A stretch of 64,000 nucleotides of DNA from JAZKFT01 sp039925965 (GTDB taxonomy: Bacteria > Bacteroidota > Bacteroidia > Chitinophagales > Chitinophagaceae). The stretch lies in the NCBI GenBank assembly GCA_039925965.1, contig JBDSXW010000035.1:1-64000 (forward strand), given 5' to 3'. A program made the translations under genes and the position numbers. Every line of letters starts with the position of its first letter. Within the stretch, counting starts at the first letter, position 1. The notes under the pieces are model-generated. The model searched no databases. It was not told the origin of the DNA and saw only the letters and a program-made list of their open reading frames with translations. Of the stretch, positions 32,575 through 41,303 are shown piece by piece.

Positions 32575-35178
32575 ATGTCAAAAGCCGCCACCGATACGCC
32601 TTTAATGCAGCAGCACAACGCCATCAAGCAGCGTTACCCCGATGCGATCCTGCTATTTAGGGTGGGCGATTTTTACGAAACTTTTGGCAGCGATGCCATT
32701 ATCACCAGCAAAGTGCTGGGTATTACCCTTACCAAACGCAACAATGGCGCTGCTTCCGGATCGTCGGAACTCGCGGGTTTTCCACACCATGCCCTGGAAA
32801 CCTATCTCCACAAACTGGTAAAAGCCGGTTACCGGGTGGCCATTTGCGACCAGTTGGAAGACCCGAAGCAAGCAAAGGGCATCGTGAAACGGGGCGTAAC
32901 CGAACTCGTAACACCGGGCGTAGCCACCAACGACAAGCTACTCGAACTCAATAGCAATAATTTTCTCTGCGGCGTACATTTTGGCGCTGATGATCACTAT
33001 GGTATTTCGTTCCTGGATATCAGCACCGGCGAATTTTTTGTGGCCGAGGGCGACCGCGAATATGCCGATAAACTCCTGCAAAGCCTGCAGCCGGCCGAAG
33101 TATTGTTCCAACGTAACCAGCAGAAACATTTCAAGGAATACTTTGGAAGCCGTTTTTATACTTATACCCTCGACGAATGGATATTCAGTGAACAGTATGC
33201 CGCCGAAAGCCTGCTGAAACACTTTGGCGTGCACTCACTGAAAGGGTTTGGCGTGGAAGACATGCACCTCGGCGCCATTGCCGCCGGCGCGATTCTTCAT
33301 TATCTTAAAGACACCGAGCACCCCAACCTGCAACATGTAACGGCCCTGCAACGCATTAGCCGCGAAGAGCATTTGTGGATGGACCGGTTTACCATCCGCA
33401 ACCTGGAACTGATCCACAGTAGTATTGAGAATGGCCAGACCTTACTCCGCATTCTCGACAACACCGTAAGCCCAATGGGGGCAAGGCTTCTGAAGCGATG
33501 GATCGTATTGCCGTTAAAAGATATGCAACGGATTAACGAACGATTGTCGGCTGTAGAGTTTTTGGTAAAAGAGACCGACCTGCGCACGGCATTATCGCAA
33601 CACATCAAACAATGTGGTGATATAGAAAGACTGGTAAGCAAAGTGCCGTTGAAGAAAATAAACCCCAGGGAAGTGTTGCAAATCGCCCGGGGGCTTCACC
33701 TCGTAGACGCTATAAAAGTCGTGTGCGAACAGGCTTCCAACCCAATGCTGAAAAGGATGGGCGATTCGCTGAATCCATGCAGGTATATTGCGGACAAGGT
33801 CATGAGACTGATTATTGAAAACCCGCCGGCCGCTGCTGGTAAAGGCGGTATGATTGCCCCTGGCATACATGAAGAATTGGACGATCTGCGAAATATTTCT
33901 TCGACTGGCAAAGGCTACCTGGCACAATTACAAACTAATGAGGCCGAAAAGACCGGCATCAGCAGTTTAAAGATCGGGTTCAACAATGTGTTTGGATACT
34001 TTCTGGAAGTGACCAATATTCATAAAACCAAAGTGCCGGCTGAATGGATGCGCAAGCAAACGCTGGCCAATGCGGAACGCTATATCACACCCGAACTAAA
34101 AGAATACGAAGAAAAAATTACTGGTGCTGAGGATAAGATTCTTGCGATTGAAATGCAAATGTTTGACCAGCTATTGCTGGAATTGCAGGACTACCTGGCG
34201 CCACTTCAACTGAACGGACAGGTATTAGCCATCATGGATTGTCTCTGTTGTTTTGCCCATAACGCTTTGCAATACAATTACCGGAAACCCTTGCTGCACG
34301 AGGGTTTTGAAATGGAGTTGAAAGAAAGCCGGCACCCGGTTATTGAGCGTAATTTGCCTTTGGGTGAAAGCTATATTTCCAACGATATTTACCTGGACCC
34401 AGCGTCCCAGCAGGTGATCATACTTACAGGCCCCAATATGAGTGGCAAGAGTGCGATCCTCCGGCAAACCGCCCTAATCACATTGATGGCACATATGGGG
34501 AGTTTTGTACCGGTGTCATCCGCCAATATTCCTTTGACAGATAAGATTTTCACTCGTGTGGGCGCCAGCGATAACCTCAGCGGTGGCGAGAGTACTTTTA
34601 TGGTGGAGATGAATGAAACCGCCAGTATCATCAACAATATTTCCAGACGGAGCCTGATCCTGCTCGATGAAATCGGCCGCGGCACCAGCACTTATGATGG
34701 CATCAGCATTGCCTGGAGCATCGTGGAATATTTGCATAAAGCCATTCACCAGCCGAAGACATTATTTGCTACTCATTACCATGAGCTGAACGAGCTGGAA
34801 AACAAATTACCCGGTGTAAAAAATTACCATATCACCAATAAAGAGGTCGGTAATAAAATCATTTTCCTGCGCAAACTGGCGCCGGGCGGAAGCGTGCACA
34901 GCTTTGGTATTCATGTGGCACGGATGGCGGGTATGCCGCCGGCATTAATCGACCGGGCCAACGATATTTTAAAACAGTTGGAAACCAAGCATGTCGATGA
35001 AGACATCCAGGACACGGTAAAAAAGATTGCAGCTCCCCAACTGCAGCTGTCCATTTTTGACGCCCATAGCGCCACCTTCGACGAAATGAGAAAGATGCTG
35101 GAGAATTTTGACATCAACCGCCTTACCCCGGTAGAAGCCCTCTTGAAACTAAACGAGATTAAAAACCTGCTGAAATGA
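32575..35178 (+). CDS. mutS: DNA mismatch repair ATPase MutS
   Basis: Recognises base mismatches and small loops as a dimer. The mismatch-reading F-x-E is Phe33-Tyr34-Glu35 in VGDFYETF. Connector, lever and clamp regions follow; Walker A is GPNMSGKS near residue 618, then STFMVEMNE, Walker B LILLDEIGRGTST and FATHYHEL. 867 residues, the full MutS1 length. Start MSKAATDTPLMQQHNAIKQ is standard. Monocistronic, next to a repeat-rich island. Confidence 0.97.
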   Translation: MSKAATDTPLMQQHNAIKQRYPDAILLFRVGDFYETFGSDAIITSKVLGITLTKRNNGAASGSSELAGFPHHALETYLHKLVKAGYRVAICDQLEDPKQAKGIVKRGVTELVTPGVATNDKLLELNSNNFLCGVHFGADDHYGISFLDISTGEFFVAEGDREYADKLLQSLQPAEVLFQRNQQKHFKEYFGSRFYTYTLDEWIFSEQYAAESLLKHFGVHSLKGFGVEDMHLGAIAAGAILHYLKDTEHPNLQHVTALQRISREEHLWMDRFTIRNLELIHSSIENGQTLLRILDNTVSPMGARLLKRWIVLPLKDMQRINERLSAVEFLVKETDLRTALSQHIKQCGDIERLVSKVPLKKINPREVLQIARGLHLVDAIKVVCEQASNPMLKRMGDSLNPCRYIADKVMRLIIENPPAAAGKGGMIAPGIHEELDDLRNISSTGKGYLAQLQTNEAEKTGISSLKIGFNNVFGYFLEVTNIHKTKVPAEWMRKQTLANAERYITPELKEYEEKITGAEDKILAIEMQMFDQLLLELQDYLAPLQLNGQVLAIMDCLCCFAHNALQYNYRKPLLHEGFEMELKESRHPVIERNLPLGESYISNDIYLDPASQQVIILTGPNMSGKSAILRQTALITLMAHMGSFVPVSSANIPLTDKIFTRVGASDNLSGGESTFMVEMNETASIINNISRRSLILLDEIGRGTSTYDGISIAWSIVEYLHKAIHQPKTLFATHYHELNELENKLPGVKNYHITNKEVGNKIIFLRKLAPGGSVHSFGIHVARMAGMPPALIDRANDILKQLETKHVDEDIQDTVKKIAAPQLQLSIFDAHSATFDEMRKMLENFDINRLTPVEALLKLNEIKNLLK

Positions 35179-35268
35179 TCGTTACTGTAAATGTATACCG
35201 GTTAAAAGACCTCTGCGGCGTGTGTATGCCGGGAGCAGCCATTTCCTTTTCCTTTCCAGAAAAAGGAA

Positions 35269-35627
35269 ATGAAGCAACCATTCAACAATCAAACCGTCAT
35301 TTTAGGAGTCTGCAGCCTTTTACTTGGATTGGTACAAATGGCAAATGGACAGCCGCTCCACAATGGCAATGATCATATTTACGATGCTGCCGATAAGCGG
35401 GCATCGGCCTATTAAGGCACAATCAGCCTTTCAATGCAGACAGCGATCCCGACGGAACAGTTTTAGCTGGCTATCGGGTAGCCAACTGCATCAATATCTT
35501 TTGCATGCGTAGGATCAGTGGCAATAATGCTGCCTGCATCCCAGCCTATGATTACGGCGCCACGGTATTTACGGCTGCTCCCACCAGGAGTGGCATCACT
35601 AATATTTTACTTATTCCCTACCTGTAA
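35269..35627 (+). pseudogene. Frameshifted gene for a small secreted protein
   Basis: An ATG at 35269 preceded by AAAGGAA opens a signal peptide (NQTVILGVCSLLLGLVQMANG) and then stops at TAA 35413-35415 after 48 residues. Directly after it, the -1 frame is open from about 35415 to TAA 35625-35627, reading NQPFNADSDPDGTVLAGYRV and GNNAACIPAYDYGATVFTAA. The two halves join naturally into one exported protein of about 118 residues, so a single indel near 35405-35420 probably broke it. No family recognised. The sequence after 35627 shows further protein-like fragments. Confidence 0.6.
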
Positions 35628-35774
35628 TCATAACAATGAAATGTCAATTATTTCAATATTACCCGCAAGAAAACTGGCAATAATGTTTTGGGTAACAGGC
35701 TAACATACCGAACGACTGGTAGATGTTTATGCTGGCTTTGAAAACTATTTCGCAGGCTGTGACAGTAAATTTCG

Positions 35775-35948
35775 TTAAGCTGCTTTCTTCCGCATTGCGA
35801 TCACCAACATTAATACCCCAAGCGGTAACGGTACCCAAAAGAAATCTTTTAATTCTGTAAGATGGCTACTGCCGGATCCGATTGCAAACATAGCCGCGCT
35901 AGCTACCAGACATAAAATACCGATGACGGTTAATATCTTTTTATTCAT
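35775..35948 (-). CDS. Small two-helix membrane protein
   Basis: 57 residues from ATG 35946-35948 (the longer frame from 36008 adds a His/Thr-rich stretch without a membrane profile). Helix one is KILTVIGILCLVASAAMFAIG, helix two FFWVPLPLGVLMLVIAM, with a charged end RKKAA and a short loop SGSSHLTELKD. Inner membrane, function unknown. Confidence 0.65.
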   Translation of the reverse strand: MNKKILTVIGILCLVASAAMFAIGSGSSHLTELKDFFWVPLPLGVLMLVIAMRKKAA

Positions 35949-36191
35949 GTGGTGTGTATTTATCCGAAAGCTACTCAACAGAGTTGTCTTATGCAATAGC
36001 GCCACCAAATTATTTCTTCAGGCTGCAAAGCTGCCATAAGAATTCTTAAAGATCCCTCAATCGGAAAGCTAGCACTTTGAGTGCCAGAGAAAAGGGATTT
36101 TTTTCATTCAATTACAGGAAAAAAAGTAGATAATTCAGATGGTCTTTGTGGCTTCCGGATTGATGGTTTGACAGAACCCTTAACTTGCCGC

Positions 36192-36605
36192 ATGACCCTG
36201 AAAAAATTCCTTATATTTTTTGCTATCACAGTGGCGGCGGCTTGCAGCAGTAGCGACAATTATCCACCGGTAGAAAATTCTCTGGATGCCGGCCGCCAGT
36301 TTATTGACGCGGTTTTTAAAGGGAATTTTAAAAGGGCAGGGATGCTGCTACTCGATGATGCGAAGAACGAGCAATTGCTGAAAGAAAAAATGGAAGATGC
36401 GTTCCATAACCGCAGCAGCGAAGACCGGAACGAACTCAAACAGTCGTCTATTACCATTCTTGCGACCGAAGATGTGGTAAAAGACAGCATTACCATCATC
36501 AACTTCATGAATTCCTACGATCATAAGCCGGCGGTGTTAAAAGTGGTAAAACAGAACGGCAACTGGGTGATCGATCTCAAATATACTTTCAGCGGAAACC
36601 TCTGA
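36192..36605 (+). CDS. Lipoprotein, DUF4878-like
   Basis: 137 residues from the ATG at 36192; an in-frame ATG at 36081 would place 37 residues before the signal. Signal LKKFLIFFAITVAAAC with lipobox AAAC. The mature part (SLDAGRQFIDAVFKGNFKRAGMLLLDDA, then AVLKVVKQNGNWVIDLKYTF) has the NTF2-like pattern of DUF4878-type lipoproteins. It ends 2 bp before fluC, so the two are cotranscribed; why is unknown. Confidence 0.75.
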   Translation: MTLKKFLIFFAITVAAACSSSDNYPPVENSLDAGRQFIDAVFKGNFKRAGMLLLDDAKNEQLLKEKMEDAFHNRSSEDRNELKQSSITILATEDVVKDSITIINFMNSYDHKPAVLKVVKQNGNWVIDLKYTFSGNL

Positions 36606-36607
36606 TC

Positions 36608-36991
36608 ATGATTAATACCACCCATCTTTTACTGGTAGCAATCGGCGGTATGCTGGGTAGCGCATTGCGATATGTCGTGTCGGTGGTCATTAATAGTAAA
36701 ACGGCTACCATTAGCGCCATTCCCTGGGGAACCTTTGGCGTAAACATTCTTGGTTCGCTCATTATTGGCCTGGTTTTCGGCTACAGTATGCGCAACGCGG
36801 CTTTTGAACAAAATTGGCGGGTATTTTTAGCCACTGGCGTTTGTGGCGGTTTTACCACTTTTTCGGCCATGAGCAACGAAAGTTTCCTATTACTTAAAGA
36901 ACAACAATATGCCCCGCTCTTGCTTTATATTGCAGCAAGTTTGCTTTTTGGCATCGCTGCCACAGCGGCGGGTTACTGGCTAGCGAAGTAA
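36608..36991 (+). CDS. fluC: Fluoride ion channel FluC/CrcB
   Basis: 127 residues, four helices. Signature motifs GGMLGSALRY (residues 13-22), GTFGVNILGSLIIG, and TGVCGGFTTFSAMSNE, which includes the pore Thr/Phe and the Na-binding turn. It exports fluoride as an antiparallel dimer. Usually regulated by a fluoride riboswitch, but the preceding gene is 2 bp away and no riboswitch was seen. Confidence 0.95.
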   Translation: MINTTHLLLVAIGGMLGSALRYVVSVVINSKTATISAIPWGTFGVNILGSLIIGLVFGYSMRNAAFEQNWRVFLATGVCGGFTTFSAMSNESFLLLKEQQYAPLLLYIAASLLFGIAATAAGYWLAK

Positions 36992-36995
36992 AGGA

Positions 36996-37165
36996 TCAAG
37001 GTTCAGGGTTCAAGGATCAACGCTCAATAGACATTAGCCGGGTTTAAGAAATAAAGATTTCTAGGAATATTGGGATTTTTCTTTAGCTCATTTCATATTT
37101 GCACATTATCTCATTCGCACATTGGCTCATTAGCACATCAGCTAATTGGCACATTGGCTTTTATT
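36996..37165. repeat. Phrase-like repeats before ppa
   Basis: GGATCAAGGTTCAGGGTTCAAGGATCAACG (first half at 37000-37020) is one set; CATTTGCACATTATCTCATTCG and related GCACATTGGCTCATTAGCAC words (37085-37160) another, related to 850-882. No terminator seen. Confidence 0.6.
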
Positions 37166-37171
37166 AAAAAC

Positions 37172-37792
37172 ATGGATTCAATATCAACAACAGTAGCTCA
37201 TCCCTGGCATGGTGTTCATTATGGTGATTATGCGCCGCGCATCGTCAATGCGATCATCGAGATACCGCAGGGCAGCCGTGCCAAGTACGAAATCGATAAA
37301 CCCAGTGGCCTGCTGGTGCTGGACCGGGTGATCTATTCATCCTTCTATTACCCGATTAACTATGGTTTTATACCCCGCACCTACGGTGATGATAAAGATC
37401 CGTTAGATATCCTGGTATTGTGCAGTATCAATGTGCAACCACTTTGCATTATCGAGGCCAAGATCATTGGGGTGATGCAGATGATCGATGCCGGCGATGC
37501 GGATGATAAGATCATTGCCGTGGCCAATCATGATATGAGTGTGAACCATATCAACAATATTGAAGAGCTGCCACCACACTTCTTTGCCGAGGTAAGGCAG
37601 TTTTTCGAAGACTACAAAAAGCTGGAAAACAAAACCGTGAACGTGCAGGAGTTTGGCGATAAAAGCACCGCACTTAAGATTATAGAAAATGGCATCAACC
37701 TGTATAAGGAAACCTTTATCAGCCCAAAGATTAACTACACTGAAAAAACGATTTCCGTGAAAAGCAAACCGGCGAGGAAACAATTGAAATAA
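37172..37792 (+). CDS. ppa: Inorganic pyrophosphatase (family I)
   Basis: 206 residues from ATG 37172; the frame continues upstream to 37070, but those residues come from the repeat tract. Core motifs: EIPQGSRAKYEIDK, YYPINYGFIPRTYGDD and DDKDPLDILVLC, the family-I metal-binding D-x-D-P-x-D-x-x motif. Hydrolyses pyrophosphate to drive biosynthesis. Confidence 0.95.
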   Translation: MDSISTTVAHPWHGVHYGDYAPRIVNAIIEIPQGSRAKYEIDKPSGLLVLDRVIYSSFYYPINYGFIPRTYGDDKDPLDILVLCSINVQPLCIIEAKIIGVMQMIDAGDADDKIIAVANHDMSVNHINNIEELPPHFFAEVRQFFEDYKKLENKTVNVQEFGDKSTALKIIENGINLYKETFISPKINYTEKTISVKSKPARKQLK

Positions 37793-38017
37793 AGCGCGGG
37801 CAAAATGGCTCGCCTAATAAAGCAAAGGAGTGATAGAAACGCGGATTAGGCGGATGTCGCGGATTAGACGGATATATTTGTTACTTCGGCCACTTGATTT
37901 CTAGTACCAGCACCTAACACGGCCTAAAGGCATCATCCTGGTAAATATGAAGGCCCCGACCTGTGTTCCCCGCTGGCGGGGACAGCTTTTTGCGAGGCCA
38001 GTATAAACTGAAAGCAT
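37793..38017. other. Gap downstream of ppa with hairpin and short repeats
   Basis: Contains GCGGATTAGGCGGATGTCGC-type words (37841-37875) and a GC-rich hairpin GTTCCCCGC / GCGGGGAC near 37967-37985, followed after AG by CTTTTT, a plausible terminator for ppa. No gene seen. Confidence 0.5.
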
Positions 38018-39379
38018 ATGAACAGACAGGAAGATCACCACTTTTTCACCCCCACAAAAAGCCACAGGTGTTATCCAAACCCTGTGGCTTTTTGCCTTTT
38101 GCTCCTACTGTCGGTGGCCACGGTTTCATCCGCCCAACCCATCGATAAATCCTCCCTCTACAGCCCCAAAACCCTGCAGCAGGAACGCGTTAAACAAGAA
38201 GCGGGTCTTTGGAAATATGGTATCCTGCCGGTGTTGAAACTTACGCCCGACAGTACCAACGAACACCAGTTCCAGGGTGCCCTGTGGGCTATCAGCCAGT
38301 TTATGCTGAAAAACGACACTACCCGGCAAATACTTGACACCCTTTTTGCTAATTACCACGCCATTAATACGGATACCAAACGGGCAATGATGGAAGTAGT
38401 GTATGGGTTGTACAAGGGGAAGTATGTTAAAGAGATAGAAAACACTTTTTTCGATGAGCAAAATGAAAAAGTGATAATAATGATGCTGGCGCATTTAGCC
38501 AGAACCGGGTACAGTGTGGTCGCACGGGTTTATTTAACCACCAAATTTAATTCGCCGGAGTCACTTGAAACGCCGTTAATGAATGAGTTTATTAAATTGA
38601 CGGGACCGGTATTCAGAGAAAAAAACAGGGTCCTCCTTAAAGATTTGTTTGAACATCAAAAAAATATTAGCACTAAAATCATTTACTCCATTCAACGGGA
38701 CAACCGTGACTTCCCTGGCCTCGCCTTCATTCAAAATGCCGATGGCAGTTTTATAAAAGATGAAAAAGGAAAACTGAAAACCTTTGTACAACTGGCACGG
38801 TCGGCTTCCAACCTTCCCTATTTTATTACAAACGGCAGCACGCCCCAGGGCATTTTCCGGATTGATAGCACCGATGTTTCCAATAACCAGTTTATTGGCC
38901 CAACACCCAATATCCAGTTGCGGATGCCAAATGAAATTCCGGGCGATTCGTTTTTCATCCACCTGAACCAGCCGATTACCGACGATAGCATTTACCTGGA
39001 GGAATACGATAAACTGTTACCGCAGAAATGGCGCAATACATCTATGCGACAAAGTTATTACGCTGGCAAAGTCGGACGTACAGAGATAATAGCACATGGC
39101 ACCACCATCGACCCAACATTTTATAAAGGCAAACCATTTTACCCTTGCACACCCACCATGGGCTGTCTCTGTGCCAAAGAAATATGGGATCCCAAAACCG
39201 GCAAACTGCTCCAAAGCGATCAGGTGGACCTGGTAAATGCATTTCTCTCAACACCCGGTGCCGACGGCTATCTATTCGTGATTAATATTGATGATCAGCA
39301 AAAAGCGGTAGATGCTTCGCAGTTACAATTGCTGGTGGATGGATTTGAAAAACCGAAAACGACCGTAAAGAAAAGATAG
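38018..39379 (+). CDS. Secreted protein with divergent L,D-transpeptidase (YkuD)-like catalytic region
   Basis: 453 residues. After a long basic N-terminus comes the signal helix PVAFCLLLLLSVATVSSAQ. The middle has helical segments. Near residue 355 lies AHGTTIDPTFYKGKPFYPCTPTMGCLCAKE, read in two parts: an upstream H-G and a downstream G-C-L, matching the His and Cys spacing of YkuD peptidoglycan cross-linking enzymes; the usual S-x-G-C is T-M-G-C. The assignment is by motif only. A strong terminator-like hairpin (38056-38093) lies inside the 5' coding region; a GTG at 38084 is an alternative start but gives no basic n-region. Confidence 0.6.
   Translation: MNRQEDHHFFTPTKSHRCYPNPVAFCLLLLLSVATVSSAQPIDKSSLYSPKTLQQERVKQEAGLWKYGILPVLKLTPDSTNEHQFQGALWAISQFMLKNDTTRQILDTLFANYHAINTDTKRAMMEVVYGLYKGKYVKEIENTFFDEQNEKVIIMMLAHLARTGYSVVARVYLTTKFNSPESLETPLMNEFIKLTGPVFREKNRVLLKDLFEHQKNISTKIIYSIQRDNRDFPGLAFIQNADGSFIKDEKGKLKTFVQLARSASNLPYFITNGSTPQGIFRIDSTDVSNNQFIGPTPNIQLRMPNEIPGDSFFIHLNQPITDDSIYLEEYDKLLPQKWRNTSMRQSYYAGKVGRTEIIAHGTTIDPTFYKGKPFYPCTPTMGCLCAKEIWDPKTGKLLQSDQVDLVNAFLSTPGADGYLFVINIDDQQKAVDASQLQLLVDGFEKPKTTVKKR
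38056..38093 (+). terminator. Terminator-like hairpin inside the start of the YkuD-like gene
   Basis: Perfect 13-bp stem AAAAAGCCACAGG / CCTGTGGCTTTTT with a 12-nt loop. It would stop transcription after the first 25 codons of the predicted protein, so it is either an attenuator or a terminator of upstream transcription with the true start further on. Confidence 0.65.
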
Positions 39380-39385
39380 TGCTGT

Positions 39386-39826
39386 TTACAGTTTTGTAGA
39401 CAGGTAAAACAAACTCATATTGATACAGATCAGTACATTGTATGAGATCCACCATTTGATTGGGAAGCCAGCTTTGTTCAGCATTGTGTAAAACAAAGCG
39501 CTCATAATTATTACGCAGGCGATTACACTCACGACAGAAATCCACACCGGCGGCTGATCCACCAAAAAATTGTAAATACCAGCAGGCACCAATACTGCCG
39601 ACCCAATGGCGCAAACCCAGCCAGCAATGGTAAAATACTGCAGGCGTCGCTCCGTGTTAAGTTTCACAAATGCCCCAATCAGCAGAATGCTCCACGTAAA
39701 ACACGGTATCAGCATGGTTTTGAGCGTAAGCACCGTAAAATTTTCCTTTAGAAAAATCTTCAGCGAGTAAGAAAAGATGGCCGTCAGCAGAATCGACGCA
39801 AGGAAAAGCAACGCAACTTTCTTCAT
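39386..39826 (-). CDS. Hypothetical membrane protein, four or five helices
   Basis: 146 residues from the ATG at 39824-39826, where MKKVALLFLASILLTAIFSYS begins a membrane helix; the upstream 23 residues are not conserved-looking. Other helices: TMLIPCFTWSILLIGAF, FTIAGWVCAIGSAVLVPAG, WISVVSVIACVIIMSALFYT and WISYNVLICINMSLFY. Inner membrane, unknown role. Convergent with the YkuD-like gene. Confidence 0.7.
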   Translation of the reverse strand: MKKVALLFLASILLTAIFSYSLKIFLKENFTVLTLKTMLIPCFTWSILLIGAFVKLNTERRLQYFTIAGWVCAIGSAVLVPAGIYNFLVDQPPVWISVVSVIACVIIMSALFYTMLNKAGFPIKWWISYNVLICINMSLFYLSTKL

Positions 39827-39870
39827 AACTATCAAACATACCCAAAAGCGGCGTTGCGTCTCTTTTGCCA

Positions 39871-39910
39871 ATAAAAAAAAGAGGTAAGCAGTCAACTGAC
39901 TACTTACCTC
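39871..39910 (-). terminator. Terminator of the IscA-type gene
   Basis: Hairpin GAGGTAAGCAGTC / GACTACTTACCTC (39881-39910) with one mismatch, followed on the minus strand by eight T. 90 bp beyond the stop at 40000. Confidence 0.88.
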
Positions 39911-39999
39911 CTTCCAAATTTTTTAACGAGCATTCCTGAAACTTTTAGCAAGGGCGGACACGTGGGTCCGCCCCGACTTTTCAATTATTTTATTAAGAT

Positions 40000-40344
40000 T
40001 TATACTGCGAAGCTCGTTCCGCAACCGCAAGTCTTGCTGGCATTGGGATTATTGAAAGTAAAGCCGCGGCTGTTGAGGCCGCCTTCAAATTCTACCTGCA
40101 TACCGAACAGGTACATTTCGTGCCCGGGATCTATAATACAGGGAATGCCCTCAATTTCGAATTCCATATCTTTTGGGGTTTGTTCATCAAACTGTAGTAT
40201 ATAAGACATGCCACTGCATCCCCCACCTTTTACGCCCACGCGCAAACTTTTACCCTTAGCGGCAGTATCGTCATTCATTAAACGTTTCAGCTCTTTTACA
40301 GCACCTTCTGTGAAAGATACCGGCTGTTGAATCATTGTTTCCAT
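40000..40344 (-). CDS. iscA: Iron-sulfur cluster assembly protein, HesB/IscA family
   Basis: 114 residues from the ATG at 40342-40344; a further upstream start would run through the promoter. The three conserved cysteines lie in KGGGCSGMSY and in the C-terminal CGCG. It carries Fe or [4Fe-4S] to apoproteins. The symbol is the family's; SufA or ErpA are alternatives. Confidence 0.93.
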   Translation of the reverse strand: METMIQQPVSFTEGAVKELKRLMNDDTAAKGKSLRVGVKGGGCSGMSYILQFDEQTPKDMEFEIEGIPCIIDPGHEMYLFGMQVEFEGGLNSRGFTFNNPNASKTCGCGTSFAV

Positions 40345-40364
40345 ATTTATTACTTTAAGAAGGG

Positions 40365-40372
40365 CAAAGATA
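40365..40372 (-). promoter_or_regulatory. -7 box for the IscA-type gene
   Basis: TATCTTTG on the minus strand, a perfect TAnnTTTG match 20 bp before the ATG. Confidence 0.5.
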
Positions 40373-40478
40373 AGCCACCATTCCATCCAGAAACTATAAA
40401 ATAGAAAGCCTTTTCCCTGTTACTGATACGGGGTATCCGTATTCCTGACCACCATAAAGTGCTGGTCTGTTTTTGTGG

Positions 40479-40533
40479 TTGTCATAATGTTGTTTGTCAT
40501 AAAATAATTTTATGACAAACAACATTATGACAA
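40479..40533. repeat. 55-bp perfect palindrome with internal direct repeats
   Basis: 27-bp arms (40479-40505 and 40507-40533) around a single A. Each arm contains TTGTCATAA twice, 15 bp apart (40479-40487, 40494-40502), with the inverted TTATGACAA at 40510-40518 and 40525-40533. It lies between two divergent genes, iscA and the gene at 40628. Possible operator, cruciform site or element scar; no flanking gene encodes a transposase. Confidence 0.9.
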
Positions 40534-40627
40534 GTCGCTTTTTAACCTCACTTATTTGTAACCGCCCATTATCCCCCAACCAACTCATCAACCAATCCCT
40601 ACCTTCGCCCCGACAAAAAAACGAGAT

Positions 40628-41158
40628 ATGGATTACGGAAAATTGGAGACTATCAACTGGATTCTGACCATCGCATTTGCTGTGGTAGTGGCGCTCTTTG
40701 CCTGGTACTTGCTGAAAAGCCGGGACCGTGCTGAAAAACAGGAAGCCAGTGGAGAGAATATGGGTACTAAAGAAACCCGCCAGCTGCAACTAGGTGCTTA
40801 CGAACGCCTCGCTTTGCTGGCAGAGCGCACCAAGCTGGAAGGGCTGATTACCAGCCTTAACCAAAGCGGTTATTCTGCAAAAGACATGCAGCAGGCCATT
40901 ATCCATACCATTCGCCAGGAATATGCCCACAATATCACCCAACAGATCTATGTAAGCGCTGGTGTATGGAGCGCCATCGAGAAAATGAAGGATCAGAATA
41001 TGTATATCGTCAGCCAATTGGCCGCCACCCTACCGCAAACAGCCAATGCCATGGATCTCAATAAGGCAGTTTTACAATTTACCATGAATAACCCCGAAGC
41101 CACCATGAATAAGCTGGTACAGGAAGCTATTCAGTTTGAGGCGAAGAAATTGCTATAG
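40628..41158 (+). CDS. Membrane-anchored conserved protein of unknown function
   Basis: 176 residues. One N-terminal helix (INWILTIAFAVVVALFAWYLL) then a soluble helical part with QLQLGAYERLALLAERTK, IIHTIRQEYAHNITQQIYVS and VWSAIEKMKDQNMYIVSQLA. I recall such proteins next to mutase genes in Bacteroidota, sometimes called DUF7935; I am not certain. Same direction as the mutase gene, 146 bp upstream, so possibly cotranscribed. Confidence 0.72.
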   Translation: MDYGKLETINWILTIAFAVVVALFAWYLLKSRDRAEKQEASGENMGTKETRQLQLGAYERLALLAERTKLEGLITSLNQSGYSAKDMQQAIIHTIRQEYAHNITQQIYVSAGVWSAIEKMKDQNMYIVSQLAATLPQTANAMDLNKAVLQFTMNNPEATMNKLVQEAIQFEAKKLL

Positions 41159-41303
41159 GATGTCTGAATCAGGATTTGGCAGATTAGTATGATTAACAGA
41201 ATTAGTAGTAAAAATCGGAGCATTCAGCCAAATTGAAATATTAAATGCAGTACCTCATCTTTCTATTCTGCCATATCCTTCTTGAGACAAAAAAACCTGC
41301 CAA

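Noticed and set aside
36009..36607. Fluoride riboswitch before fluC
   Set aside because: A lipoprotein gene ends 2 bp before fluC, and no crcB-motif fold was recognised further upstream.
40394..40789. 131-codon minus-strand frame through the palindrome
   Set aside because: Covers the iscA upstream region and overlaps the start of the membrane-anchored protein on the other strand; low-quality composition. A shorter minus frame starting in the palindrome (MTNNIMTTTKTDQHF) is only 26 codons.
41159..41303. Cobalamin riboswitch before the mutase
   Set aside because: The gap is AT-rich with repeat-like words (CAGGATTTGGCAGATTAG) and has no B12-box sequence.
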